Source of the DNA: Bacillota bacterium
Lineage (GTDB): Bacteria; Bacillota; Clostridia; Lutisporales; Lutisporaceae
DNA: 34,517 nt
Assembly (NCBI GenBank): GCA_029553855.1
Contig: JAKPKE010000070.1
Location: forward strand, 1-34,517
Direction: 5' to 3'
In this document: piece by piece, positions 6,901 through 15,006 of the stretch
Layout: each line of letters begins with the position of its first letter
Position numbering within the stretch: position 1 is the stretch's first letter
The notes under the pieces: generated by a model
Told to the model about the DNA's origin: nothing
The model's input: only the letters and a program-made list of their open reading frames with translations
Database searches by the model: none
Program-made: the position numbers and the translations under genes

Positions 6901-8199
6901 ATGGAGATTAATGCACCTTATGAAATAAACAAAAAAGGTCATTTGGTTTTTGACGGCTGTGATGTTGTCGGGCTGGCAAATGAATATGGTACTCCGCTGT
7001 ATGTTGTCAGCGAATCCGAAATACGAAAAAGATGCAAACGTATAAAAGAATGTTTTATGCATAAATATACTGATACCCAGGCCTTGTACGCAAGCAAAGC
7101 AATGAGCAATGTAGCAATTTACAGGATTATCAGTGATGAAGGTCTGGGAATTGACGTAGTTTCAGGAGGGGAACTGTACACTGCAATTAAGGCCGGTTTT
7201 CCTGCAGAAAAAATTTATTTTCACGGAAACAATAAAACCCAGGATGAAATAAAGTTAGGGCTGGACAATAATATAGGCTGTTTTGTAATAGACAATGATT
7301 ATGAAATAGACCTTATCCAAAAGACGGCCTTTGAAAGCGGCAAAAAGGTCAAAGCGCTGCTTCGTATTGCACCTGGAGTATCTGTTAATACTCATGAGTA
7401 TGTTTGCACAGGACAAATTGATTCAAAATTCGGGTTTTCTATTAAGGACAACACTGCCCTAATTGCTGTTAAAAAGGTCTTAGAATCCCATAATATCAAT
7501 TTTGCAGGCATTCACTGCCATTTAGGCTCTCAGATATATAGCCGTGAAGCATATTATGAAGCAGTTATGATCATGATCTCTTTATTAGGGCAAATCAAGC
7601 AGGAATATGGCATAGAAGCGGAGGAACTGAATGTAGGGGGCGGCTTTGCAGTTTTTGATTATGAGCGGGATAAATATGTTGACATTGCAGATTTTATTGA
7701 AACAATTATGGATACCGTCGAAGAACAATGCAGCATAAGAAAAATAAAAAGGCCGAGAGTTTTAATTGAACCCGGGCGATGGATAGTGGGAGAATCGGGA
7801 ATAACTATTTATACAGTGGGTGCTGTTAAAGAAATAAAGGGGATAAGAAAATATGTGAGTATCGACGGCGGAATGACCGATAACCCGAGATATGCGTTAT
7901 ATAATGCATTGTACAAGGGTATAGCGGCGAACAAAGCAGCAGAAAAGTGCACTGAGGTAGTCACTATCGCAGGCAAGTGCTGCGAATCCGGGGATATTCT
8001 GATTAAAGACCTGAATACCCCGGCGCTTGAACCAGGAGATATACTTGCCGTACTTGGCACAGGTGCCTATAATTATTCAATGTCCAGCAATTATAACAGG
8101 CTTACGAAACCGGCAATGCTTATGACAAACAAGGGTGAAGTCAGGGTTATTATGAGAAGGGAAGACTATGAGGACCTCTTAAGATATGAGCAAATATGA
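6901..8199 (+). CDS. lysA: Diaminopimelate decarboxylase
   Basis: A 432-residue PLP enzyme of the alanine-racemase-fold decarboxylase family. The PLP lysine is in ALYASKAM (Lys66). Other family segments are GIDVVSGGE, HCHLGSQI, LNVGGGFAV, EPGRWIVGESG, the substrate-binding CCESGD and GAYNYSMSSNYN. It decarboxylates meso-diaminopimelate to L-lysine, the last step of lysine synthesis. ATG at 6901 is used because AAGAGGG precedes it; an earlier in-frame start would lie in the ackA terminator. No lysine riboswitch is visible in the short gap before it. A consensus promoter lies between lysA and the next gene, so lysA ends its own unit. Confidence 0.95.
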   Translation: MEINAPYEINKKGHLVFDGCDVVGLANEYGTPLYVVSESEIRKRCKRIKECFMHKYTDTQALYASKAMSNVAIYRIISDEGLGIDVVSGGELYTAIKAGFPAEKIYFHGNNKTQDEIKLGLDNNIGCFVIDNDYEIDLIQKTAFESGKKVKALLRIAPGVSVNTHEYVCTGQIDSKFGFSIKDNTALIAVKKVLESHNINFAGIHCHLGSQIYSREAYYEAVMIMISLLGQIKQEYGIEAEELNVGGGFAVFDYERDKYVDIADFIETIMDTVEEQCSIRKIKRPRVLIEPGRWIVGESGITIYTVGAVKEIKGIRKYVSIDGGMTDNPRYALYNALYKGIAANKAAEKCTEVVTIAGKCCESGDILIKDLNTPALEPGDILAVLGTGAYNYSMSSNYNRLTKPAMLMTNKGEVRVIMRREDYEDLLRYEQI

Positions 8200-8266
8200 G
8201 ACAGTGCCTGTGCTAAATATTGATATGGCAAAGATGCCGGATTAAAGTAGTGTGAAGTGTTTCTGC

Positions 8267-8295
8267 TTGACAAAATAAATATTGATTTGTATAAT
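8267..8295 (+). promoter_or_regulatory. Perfect-consensus sigma-A promoter for DUF177-rpmF
   Basis: TTGACA (8267-8272), exactly 17 nt, then TATAAT (8290-8295). Both boxes match the housekeeping consensus in full. Between the predicted start near 8302 and the gene at 8391 there is an 8-bp inverted repeat, ATGTTTCA (8319-8326) with TGAAACAT (8357-8364). Confidence 0.88.
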
Positions 8296-8390
8296 AAAAT
8301 TTGTTAATTGCATATATATGTTTCACGCCAAACAAATTGCATTGAATTCAAATGACATGAAACATTTATAAGGCAAGGAGAGGGTAATAA

Positions 8391-8897
8391 ATGGAACTGA
8401 ACTTTACCGGGATTTCCAAATTGGAAGGAATCAAAGAGGAATTTGATATTAATGAACACCTTGAAGATAATACAATCGATTTCTGCGGTGAAAGGTTGAA
8501 TATAGTATCTCCCGTTACGGTAAAAGGCACTATGGTCAATTACGACGGAAAGATTAATGTGGAACTTAGGATTGCAACTCAGGTAGAGAGAGTGTGTTCC
8601 AGATGCCTTGAGAAATTTTCGGATGAAATAGTAGCAAGTGCCGACTATGTTTTTGTCAAGGAAGCAGACGGCTGTAAAGAGGACTATTATACTTATAAAA
8701 ACGAAAAGGCAGATATTACCAACCTTGTCATTGGCGAGATAACCGCTGAGCTTGATATGAAACCACTTTGCAGCGAAAACTGTAAAGGGCTTTGTCAAAT
8801 ATGCGGAAAAGATAGAAATAGTAAAGAATGTCAATGCCGAAAGGAAGAAATTGATCCGAGGATGCAAGTTTTAAGCAAACTGCTTGACAGAAAGTAA
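8391..8897 (+). CDS. yceD: DUF177 family protein (YceD/YlbN), 23S rRNA accumulation factor
   Basis: A 168-residue protein of the DUF177 family. It has CSRC near residue 70, and its C-terminal part is cysteine-rich ([16 protein letters not shown], then CQC), a likely metal-binding site. Relatives lie immediately upstream of rpmF in most bacteria, as here with 13 nt between them, and are linked to 23S rRNA and 50S accumulation; the precise action is not settled. The ATG follows AAGGAGAGGG. The gene pair is driven by a perfect-consensus promoter at 8267, in keeping with high growth-linked expression. It corresponds to B. subtilis ylbN. Confidence 0.9.
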   Translation: MELNFTGISKLEGIKEEFDINEHLEDNTIDFCGERLNIVSPVTVKGTMVNYDGKINVELRIATQVERVCSRCLEKFSDEIVASADYVFVKEADGCKEDYYTYKNEKADITNLVIGEITAELDMKPLCSENCKGLCQICGKDRNSKECQCRKEEIDPRMQVLSKLLDRK

Positions 8898-8910
8898 GGA
8901 GGTGTATATA

Positions 8911-9093
8911 TTGGCTTTACCGAAAAGACGACAGTCACAATCGAGAAGGGATAAAAGAAGGGCTAACTGGAAGCTGACTCTGCCGGGACTTGTTACATGC
9001 CCGCAATGTCATGAACCGAAGCTTCCACACAGGGTATGCAGGTCCTGTGGTTATTACAAGGGTAGAACAGTAATAAACGTAGAAGAAAAGTAA
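8911..9093 (+). CDS. rpmF: 50S ribosomal protein L32
   Basis: A 60-residue basic protein, [16 protein letters not shown] at the N-terminus, then CPQC and CRSC as a four-cysteine zinc ribbon, and ending in GYYKGRTVI plus a short tail. The cysteine pairs mark the zinc-binding (C+) form. L32 sits in the large subunit near the peptidyl transferase region. The start is TTG, with AAGGAGGTG 8 nt upstream overlapping the preceding stop codon. It is followed by an intrinsic terminator at 9104, so the transcription unit is DUF177-rpmF. Confidence 0.96.
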   Translation: MALPKRRQSQSRRDKRRANWKLTLPGLVTCPQCHEPKLPHRVCRSCGYYKGRTVINVEEK

Positions 9094-9103
9094 AGCATTT
9101 TAT

Positions 9104-9152
9104 AATAGTTTCCTCAATACAAAATTAGTAATGAGGAACTATTTTGTTTTTT
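9104..9152 (+). terminator. Intrinsic terminator after rpmF
   Basis: AATAGTT-t-CCTCA (9104-9116) pairs with TGAGGAACTATT (9132-9143), one bulged base, 15-nt loop, followed by TTTGTTTTTT. Confidence 0.8.
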
Positions 9153-9182
9153 GCATTGCATCTGAAAAAATTGAAAAAGTAC

Positions 9183-9233
9183 TTGCATATTTACTGTCAA
9201 CTGTTATATATTAGTATTAATACCAGGTACTAA
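9183..9233 (+). promoter_or_regulatory. fapR promoter with FapR operator
   Basis: TTGCAT (9183-9188) and a TATATA/TATATT box at about 9205-9212 form a likely sigma-A promoter. TTAATACCAGGTACTAA at 9217-9233 is an imperfect palindrome matching the known FapR site pattern (TTAGTACCTNNTANTAA read on the other strand). The site covers the expected transcription start, so bound FapR would block initiation. In the family, malonyl-CoA releases FapR. This predicts autoregulation of fapR and control of the downstream lipid genes. Confidence 0.85.
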
Positions 9234-9328
9234 TTCAATAAGTCAATGTAATAGATTCCTCATTATTCGGATAAGGCACATGAGTGATAAATGCGGCCAA
9301 GGCAGCTTTTGTTCCGGGAGGTGTGTAT

Positions 9329-9892
9329 ATGAGGCAGAAGGGCATAAGCAAAAAGAAAAGACAGTCATTTTTACTTGAAAGATTGAAGGCAGATCCTTTT
9401 CTAACTGATGAAGAGCTTGCGGAAAGCTTTAGTGTAAGCATACAGACTATAAGGCTGGACAGACTTGAGATGGGAATACCGGAGCTTAGGGAACGAATAA
9501 AAAACGTTGCAGAAAAGAATTATACAAAGGTAAGATCCCTTCAGGGAAAAGAGATAATGGGGGAATTGGTAGATCTTAATCTTGGGAAAAGCGGGATCTC
9601 AATTCTGGATACCGACAGCACCTTTGCCTTTGAAAGGACTAATGTTGTAAAAGGACAATATATATTTGCTCAGGCTGAATCTCTGGCTATTGCCGTAATT
9701 GATGCAAACGTCGCGCTTATAGGTGTTGCAAATATTAAGTATAAGCGCCCTGTGTTTGCAGGAGATAAGCTGATTGCGAAGGCAGAGGTTATCAGGACCA
9801 GGGGCAATAAATTCTTTGTTTGGGTTTTTATTAGAGTTAAGCAGGATGAGGTATTCAGAGGAAAATTCATTCTTGTATCCTTTGATAAGTAG
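9329..9892 (+). CDS. fapR: Transcription factor FapR, malonyl-CoA-responsive lipid regulator
   Basis: A 187-residue protein. The N-terminus has a helix-turn-helix ([21 protein letters not shown], about residues 26-46), as in DeoR-like regulators. A linker helix follows, and the C-terminal half (about 70-187) is a hot-dog fold effector domain, as in thioesterases. FapR represses phospholipid and fatty-acid genes until malonyl-CoA binds. I chose ATG at 9329: GGGAGGTG is 5-6 nt upstream and the length then equals the B. subtilis protein almost exactly; an earlier ATG at 9284 has no such site. The matching operator lies in its own promoter (9217-9233), and plsX follows after 27 nt. Confidence 0.95.
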   Translation: MRQKGISKKKRQSFLLERLKADPFLTDEELAESFSVSIQTIRLDRLEMGIPELRERIKNVAEKNYTKVRSLQGKEIMGELVDLNLGKSGISILDTDSTFAFERTNVVKGQYIFAQAESLAIAVIDANVALIGVANIKYKRPVFAGDKLIAKAEVIRTRGNKFFVWVFIRVKQDEVFRGKFILVSFDK

Positions 9893-9919
9893 TGAAAAGC
9901 GGAATAGGAGGTCTTAAAT

Positions 9920-10930
9920 ATGAGAATAGCTGTTGATGTAATGGGAGGAGATAATGCACCAAAGGCGATAATTGACGGATCTATTCTGGCTCTGAAGGAA
10001 TATGGAGCCGAGCTTTATTTGGTTGGCCCGGAGGAAGAGATACTGAAATATCTCAAAGAGGAAGACAAGAGAAATCCAAATATTAATATTGTTAAAGCTT
10101 CGGAAATCATAAGAGCAGACGAGGCACCTGTAAATGCCATTAAGCATAAAAAAGATTCTTCCATGGTAATAGGGCTTAAACTTGTTAAAGATGGTCAATG
10201 TGATGGCTTTGTGTCTGCAGGAAGTACCGGAGCATTTCTTGCCGGGTCACTTCTCAAGGTAGGCAGGATAAAAGGTGTAGATAGGCCGGCCCTTTCCCCA
10301 CTTATACCAACAATAAGGAGAAGCTGCATGATAATAGATGCGGGAGCAAACGCAGACAGCAAACCCAAAAATCTTCAGCAATATTCGGTTATGGGATCAA
10401 TTTATATGGAAAAAGTAATGGGGATCGATAAACCAAGAATTGGTCTCCTTAATATAGGCACCGAGGAATCTAAGGGAAATGAGCTTATTAAGGGAAGCTT
10501 TCCCTTAATAAATAGTACGGGAGTCAATTTTGTTGGAAATGTAGAAGCACGGGATATTCTGAGCGGTGTATGTGACGTCTGTGTTTGTGACGGTTTTGCA
10601 GGCAATGTGCTTCTAAAGACTGTGGAAGGGACTGCTATGACATTATTTAGGCTTCTTAAGGAAGAATTCACAAAAAACGGCAGGACAAAGTTAGGAGCTA
10701 TGCTGCTTAAGGACGGCATAAAAAATATCAAAAAACGTTTTGATTATACCGAAGTAGGAGGAGCGCCGTTTATGGGGATCGACGGCATTATGATAAAAGC
10801 CCACGGAAGCTCGGATGCAAATGCAATTAAGAATGCAGTCAGACAGGCAAAGATATTTCATGATAACAGATGCCTGGATATAATTAAAAACGAAATTGAT
10901 AAACTAGGAGTTGAGAGAACTGATGAATAG
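9920..10930 (+). CDS. plsX: Phosphate acyltransferase PlsX
   Basis: A 336-residue enzyme starting MRIAVDVMGGDNAP, with GFVSAGSTGA, GLLNIGTEESKGNEL and CDGFAGNVLLKT as family segments. It turns acyl-ACP into acyl phosphate, the donor for PlsY in making lysophosphatidic acid at the membrane. The ribosome binding site TAGGAGGT lies 8 nt before the ATG. It sits in the FapR-controlled operon between fapR and fabH and overlaps fabH by 8 nt, which indicates translational coupling. Length is normal. Confidence 0.97.
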   Translation: MRIAVDVMGGDNAPKAIIDGSILALKEYGAELYLVGPEEEILKYLKEEDKRNPNINIVKASEIIRADEAPVNAIKHKKDSSMVIGLKLVKDGQCDGFVSAGSTGAFLAGSLLKVGRIKGVDRPALSPLIPTIRRSCMIIDAGANADSKPKNLQQYSVMGSIYMEKVMGIDKPRIGLLNIGTEESKGNELIKGSFPLINSTGVNFVGNVEARDILSGVCDVCVCDGFAGNVLLKTVEGTAMTLFRLLKEEFTKNGRTKLGAMLLKDGIKNIKKRFDYTEVGGAPFMGIDGIMIKAHGSSDANAIKNAVRQAKIFHDNRCLDIIKNEIDKLGVERTDE

Positions 10931-11927
10931 GCTTAAGAGGGCAGGCATCATAGGTACGGGCAGCTGTCTGCCCGCCAGGGTAATGACTAATCAGGAATTT
11001 GAAAGTTTTATTGATACAAGTGATGAATGGATAAGATCCCACACAGGCATATGTGAGAGAAGGATAGCAGATTCGGATATCGCAACCTCTGATCTTTCCG
11101 CCGAAGCAGCGGTGAGGGCATTGGACAATGCCGGGCTGAAGCCCGAGGACATTGATTTAATAATAGTTTCTACGGTTACCCCGGACATGATGTTTCCTTC
11201 AACTGCATGTCTGGTACAAGACAAAATCGGAGCTGTCAATGCAGCTGCTTTTGATCTGGGAGCAGCATGTACAGGTTTTTTGTATGGGCTTACAGTGGCA
11301 CAGAACTTTGTTGCTGCAGGCTATTATAAAAATATTCTGGTAATTGGAGCTGAGACTTTAAGCAAGATAGCAGACTATAGCGATAGGAACACCTGTGTAT
11401 TATTCGGTGACGGAGCCGGTGCCGCAGTAGTTTCCGAGGTTCCGGAGGAATATGGAATATTGTCTACCTGCATAGGGGCAGACGGCAGCGGTGGGGATCT
11501 GCTGAAGCTGCCGGCAGGAGGTTCGAGGATTCCTGCTTCGGCAGAAAGTCTGCGTGACAGGTTGCACTACATAAAGATGGACGGGAGCAAGGTTTACAGA
11601 TTTGCGGCAAAAGCCATGGAGATGGCGGCGGAAACCGCCTTGAAGAAATGTGGATTGAACAAAAGTGATATAAACTACCTGATACCCCATCAGGCCAATA
11701 TCAGGATAATTGATTCTGCAGTCAAGAGGCTGAAAATATCAGAGGATAAGGTATATATAAACATAGATAAATACGGTAATATGTCGGCAGCTTCAGTGGC
11801 TGTGGCACTGGACGAAGCTAGCAGGAAAGGATTGCTGAAGGACGATGATATAATTGTACTGGTTGCCTTTGGAGGTGGCCTGACCTGGGGATCTGCAGTA
11901 ATAAAATGGAAAGCCATTGGGAGGTAA
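10923..11927 (+). CDS. fabH: 3-oxoacyl-ACP synthase III (FabH)
   Basis: A 334-residue thiolase-fold condensing enzyme that starts fatty-acid synthesis by joining acetyl-CoA (or a branched primer) to malonyl-ACP. The catalytic triad is visible: Cys116 in GAACTG, His256 in PHQAN, and Asn286 in KYGNMSAAS. ATG at 10923 overlaps the end of plsX; the best upstream purine stretch (AGGAG at 10905-10909) is 13 nt away, so the start is less certain, and TTG at 10911 is possible. It is followed by fabK after 4 nt. Substrate preference cannot be read from the sequence. Confidence 0.96.
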   Translation: MNRLKRAGIIGTGSCLPARVMTNQEFESFIDTSDEWIRSHTGICERRIADSDIATSDLSAEAAVRALDNAGLKPEDIDLIIVSTVTPDMMFPSTACLVQDKIGAVNAAAFDLGAACTGFLYGLTVAQNFVAAGYYKNILVIGAETLSKIADYSDRNTCVLFGDGAGAAVVSEVPEEYGILSTCIGADGSGGDLLKLPAGGSRIPASAESLRDRLHYIKMDGSKVYRFAAKAMEMAAETALKKCGLNKSDINYLIPHQANIRIIDSAVKRLKISEDKVYINIDKYGNMSAASVAVALDEASRKGLLKDDDIIVLVAFGGGLTWGSAVIKWKAIGR

Positions 11928-11931
11928 TTAT

Positions 11932-12876
11932 ATGATTAAGACTTCAATTTGTGAGCTTCTGGGTATAAAATATCCGATTTTGCAAGGCGGCATGGCATGG
12001 GTAGCTACTGCAGAACTTGCTGCTGCAGTATCCAATGCAGGTGGGTTGGGTATAATAGGTGCAGGAAATGCACCGGCGGACTATGTTCAAGCTGAAATCA
12101 GAAAAGTTAAGAAACTTACTGACAAACCCTTTGGAGTAAATTTAATGCTGCTGTCGCCATTTATTGATGAGGTAGCCGACATTGTCTGCGAGGAAAGTGT
12201 GCCTGTAATAACAACAGGTGCTGGGAATCCGGGGAAATATATAGCCCGGTTTAAAAATAGAGGAACAAAGGTAATTCCGGTGGTGTCAGCTGTAGCCCTG
12301 GCAAAAAAAATGGAAAAGGAAGGTGCCGACGCCTTGATTGCCGAGGGAACGGAAGCAGGGGGTCATATAGGAGAATTGACTACAATGGTGTTGGTCCCCC
12401 AGGTGATTGATGCTGTAAGTATACCGGTTATTGCGGCAGGAGGCATAGCTGACGGAAGAGGGCTGGTATCGGCGCTGGCTCTTGGAGCCCAAGGGGTTCA
12501 AATGGGTACAGTCTTTGTATGCACAACTGAGTGCACGGTTCATGATAATTATAAGCAGGCAATAATAAAAGCAGGAGACAGGGGAACAGTGGTTACAGGG
12601 CGGCCAACAGGTCATCCGGTAAGAATTCTGAAAAACAAGCTGGCAAGAGAATTTGACAAGCTTGATAAAGCTAATGCCAGCCCGGAGGAATACGAAAAAC
12701 TCGGAGTAGGACGGCTCAGGGCTGCAGTTGTTGACGGAGATGCGGATTATGGTTCTGTAATGGCCGGACAGATAAGCGGCCTTGTAAAGGAAAGCAAACC
12801 AGTAAAAAATATTATTGAGGACCTGATTGATGATGCAGGTAAAGTAGCTGGCAGAGTGAGATTAATATGTATGTAA
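11932..12876 (+). CDS. fabK: Enoyl-ACP reductase II (FMN-dependent FabK)
   Basis: A 314-residue nitronate-monooxygenase/FabK-type TIM barrel. It begins ICELLGIKYPILQGGMAW, has SNAGGLGIIGAGN, the EGTEAGGHIG flavin segment, PVIAAGGIADGRG and GAQGVQMGT. FabK reduces enoyl-ACP with NAD(P)H and FMN, the final step in each elongation round, and is structurally unrelated to FabI; the family is insensitive to triclosan. Placement between fabH and fabD supports FabK over a 2-nitropropane dioxygenase assignment. The start is ATG at 11932, 8 nt after GGGAGG. No fabI or fabL is present in the window. Confidence 0.93.
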   Translation: MIKTSICELLGIKYPILQGGMAWVATAELAAAVSNAGGLGIIGAGNAPADYVQAEIRKVKKLTDKPFGVNLMLLSPFIDEVADIVCEESVPVITTGAGNPGKYIARFKNRGTKVIPVVSAVALAKKMEKEGADALIAEGTEAGGHIGELTTMVLVPQVIDAVSIPVIAAGGIADGRGLVSALALGAQGVQMGTVFVCTTECTVHDNYKQAIIKAGDRGTVVTGRPTGHPVRILKNKLAREFDKLDKANASPEEYEKLGVGRLRAAVVDGDADYGSVMAGQISGLVKESKPVKNIIEDLIDDAGKVAGRVRLICM

Positions 12877-12903
12877 CGAAACATATAAATAAGGAGTAAA
12901 TAA

Positions 12904-13854
12904 ATGCAAAAAATTGCTTGTATTTTTCCGGGGCAAGGAGCGCAATACCCCGGCATGGGAAAGGAACTGGCCCAAAACTACAGAGAAGCGATGAATATAT
13001 TTGATCTTGCAAGTGAGAGACTTGGGATAGATATGAAAAGGCTATGCTTTGAAGGAGAAGATAAGGAACTGGAGAAGACTGAAAATACTCAACCTTCGAT
13101 ACTTACTGCGAGCATTGCCATGCTGGAGGTTCTGAAACTTAAAGGGATTGAACCGCAAATTGCTGCCGGATTAAGCCTTGGAGAATACTCGGCCCTGGTT
13201 GCCTCCAATGCAATAAGTTTTGTAGACGCAGTGGCATTGGTGAAAAAGAGGGGAAAGTATATGCAGGAGGCAGTACCCGCCGGGGAAGGCACAATGGCTG
13301 CAATTATGGGAATGGAAAGGGGTGCGGTGGCGGATTGCCTCAAAATGGCAAGCGGTTATGGAGTTGTTGAGGCGGCAAATTATAACTGTCCTGGACAGAT
13401 TGTCATAGCAGGGCATACAAAGGCTGTTGAAAAAGCATGCTCAATATTAAAGGAAAATGGAGCCAAGAGAGTGATTATGCTTCCGGTCAGTGCTCCGTTT
13501 CATTCAAGCCTTCTGAAGCCTGCAGGAGAAAAACTTGCTATTGAACTCGAAAATGTGACTATTTCGGATAATAAGCTGCCTGTGATATCCAATGTAAACG
13601 CTCAGGTAATAATGGACAAATATGAAATAAAAAGATGTCTGATTGATCAGGTAAGCCGTTCTGTTCTCTGGGAGGATAGTATAAGAAGAATGATTGATAT
13701 GGGAGTGGATACTTTTATAGAAGTAGGGCCTGGCAGAACACTTTCCGCTTTTATTAAGAAAATAGATAAAAGCCTCTATGTACATAATGTGGAGGATATA
13801 GAATCCTTGGAAAGCACTATCGTTAGTATAAGGGAGAGATTGGAATGCAATTAA
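12904..13854 (+). CDS. fabD: Malonyl-CoA:ACP transacylase
   Basis: A 316-residue acyltransferase. IFPGQGAQYPGMG is at residues 7-19. The nucleophile Ser91 is in AGLSLGEYSALVA; the usual His before this Ser is Leu, as in many Firmicutes. PVSAPFHSSLL carries the catalytic His, and the C-terminal VGPGRTLS is typical. It moves malonyl from CoA to the acyl carrier protein, supplying FabH and FabF. The ribosome binding site is AAGGAGT. Its last 10 nt overlap fabG. Confidence 0.97.
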   Translation: MQKIACIFPGQGAQYPGMGKELAQNYREAMNIFDLASERLGIDMKRLCFEGEDKELEKTENTQPSILTASIAMLEVLKLKGIEPQIAAGLSLGEYSALVASNAISFVDAVALVKKRGKYMQEAVPAGEGTMAAIMGMERGAVADCLKMASGYGVVEAANYNCPGQIVIAGHTKAVEKACSILKENGAKRVIMLPVSAPFHSSLLKPAGEKLAIELENVTISDNKLPVISNVNAQVIMDKYEIKRCLIDQVSRSVLWEDSIRRMIDMGVDTFIEVGPGRTLSAFIKKIDKSLYVHNVEDIESLESTIVSIRERLECN

Positions 13855-14588
13855 AAGGCAAGACTGCAATAGTAACAGGAGGTTCGAGAGGAATAGGAAG
13901 ATCCATCGCTCTTGAACTTGCATCAAAGGGAGCAAATGTAGTGATAAACTGTACAAAAAGTATCGAAAGTGCAGAAACGGTAATCAAAGAGATTAAAGAA
14001 ATGGGCGTATCAGGAATGGCTGTAAAAGCCGATGTTTCAAATAGAGAGGAGGTAGAAAATTTAGTAAATGATGTATTAAAAACCTTTGGCAGCATAGACA
14101 TATTAATAAATAACGCCGGAATTACAAAGGATAACCTGATAATTAGGATGAGCGAAAAGGATTTTGATGATGTTATAAATATAAATTTAAAAGGTGCATT
14201 TATATGTACTAAAGCTGTGTCAAAAGCGATGATCAAGCAAAAGTCAGGTAAAATAATTAATATCTCTTCGGTGGTCGGAATAATTGGAAATAAGGGACAG
14301 TCCAATTATGCGGCAGCCAAAGCCGGACTCATTGGTTTTACTAAGTCTGTAGCAAAGGAACTCGCAAGATGCAATATTTGCGTTAATGCAGTAGCCCCGG
14401 GATATATAGAAACAGATATGTCGGCTACTCTTCCGGAACAGGTCAAGGAAGCCTTTCTTAACAGTATTCCGCTGAATCGCGCTGGAAGGCCGCAAGATAT
14501 TGCAAAAGCGGTACTATTTTTGGCGTCAGAATATTCTGACTATATTACCGGTCAAGTAATTAATATTGACGGTGGTATGGTTATGTAA
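13845..14588 (+). CDS. fabG: 3-oxoacyl-ACP reductase (FabG)
   Basis: A 247-residue short-chain dehydrogenase. The NADP(H)-binding TGGSRGIGR motif is at residues 11-19, then NNAG, the catalytic SSV serine and YAAAK Tyr/Lys, and the C-terminal YITGQVINIDGGMVM. It reduces 3-oxoacyl-ACP to 3-hydroxyacyl-ACP. Its ATG lies inside the fabD end, and AGGGAG is about 7 nt upstream. A 137-bp gap with a hairpin separates it from acpP. Context separates it from the many other SDR enzymes. Confidence 0.95.
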   Translation: MQLKGKTAIVTGGSRGIGRSIALELASKGANVVINCTKSIESAETVIKEIKEMGVSGMAVKADVSNREEVENLVNDVLKTFGSIDILINNAGITKDNLIIRMSEKDFDDVININLKGAFICTKAVSKAMIKQKSGKIINISSVVGIIGNKGQSNYAAAKAGLIGFTKSVAKELARCNICVNAVAPGYIETDMSATLPEQVKEAFLNSIPLNRAGRPQDIAKAVLFLASEYSDYITGQVINIDGGMVM

Positions 14589-14601
14589 TATTATCATATT
14601 A

Positions 14602-14643
14602 AAAAGGCTGCTAATGGATATTGATGCCATAAAAGCCTTTTAT
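14602..14643 (+). terminator. Hairpin between fabG and acpP, possible attenuator
   Basis: AAAAGGCT (14602-14609) pairs with AGCCTTTT (14634-14641); an inner ATGG/CCAT stem may stack. The T-tail is short, so it could be a weak terminator giving separate levels of acpP, or RNA processing structure. Confidence 0.45.
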
Positions 14644-14725
14644 GAAACGCACCTGAAAGAAAGCCAAACATTAGAATGATTTATACTTTCCATGCGTAAT
14701 AGAATCCTGAAGGGAGGTGAACTTG

Positions 14726-14953
14726 GTGATATTTGAGAAGGTTCAGGAAAAAGTGGCAGAACAGCTTGGAATTGAGGCAGACGAGGTTTTGTTGGAGTCT
14801 TCCTTCATTGATGATTTAGGTGCCGATTCACTTGATATTGTTGAGCTTTTAATGGCCCTTGAAGAAGAGTTTGATATAGAAATACCTGACGAGGAAGCAG
14901 AAAAGCTGTCAACAGTTGGAGATGTGGTAGATTATATTAAAAACAATAAATAA
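14726..14953 (+). CDS. acpP: Acyl carrier protein
   Basis: A 75-residue acidic protein. Ser35 in GADSLD is the 4'-phosphopantetheine attachment site, followed by the conserved helix [21 protein letters not shown]. It carries the growing acyl chain for all the Fab enzymes encoded around it; the CoA-derived arm traces back to coaD in this window. I chose GTG at 14726 because AGGGAGGTGA ends 5 nt upstream and families start with an IFEKV-like segment; an in-frame GTG at 14717 overlaps that site. A strong terminator follows, so its transcript probably often ends before fabF. Confidence 0.97.
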   Translation: MIFEKVQEKVAEQLGIEADEVLLESSFIDDLGADSLDIVELLMALEEEFDIEIPDEEAEKLSTVGDVVDYIKNNK

Positions 14954-14990
14954 AAAATGTCCCGAATAGCGGGACATTTTTTATTTTTTT
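14952..14990 (+). terminator. Strong intrinsic terminator between acpP and fabF
   Basis: A 13-bp perfect stem: AAAAAATGTCCCG (14952-14964), loop AATAG, CGGGACATTTTTT (14970-14982), then ATTTTTTT. It begins within the acpP stop region and ends only about 17 nt before the fabF start. Confidence 0.93.
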
Positions 14991-15006
14991 AGAGGAGGGG
15001 AAGCCT

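Noticed and set aside
11917-11931. Earlier TTG start for fabK
   Set aside because: It would contain the ribosome binding site GGGAGG within the gene; ATG at 11932 is properly spaced.
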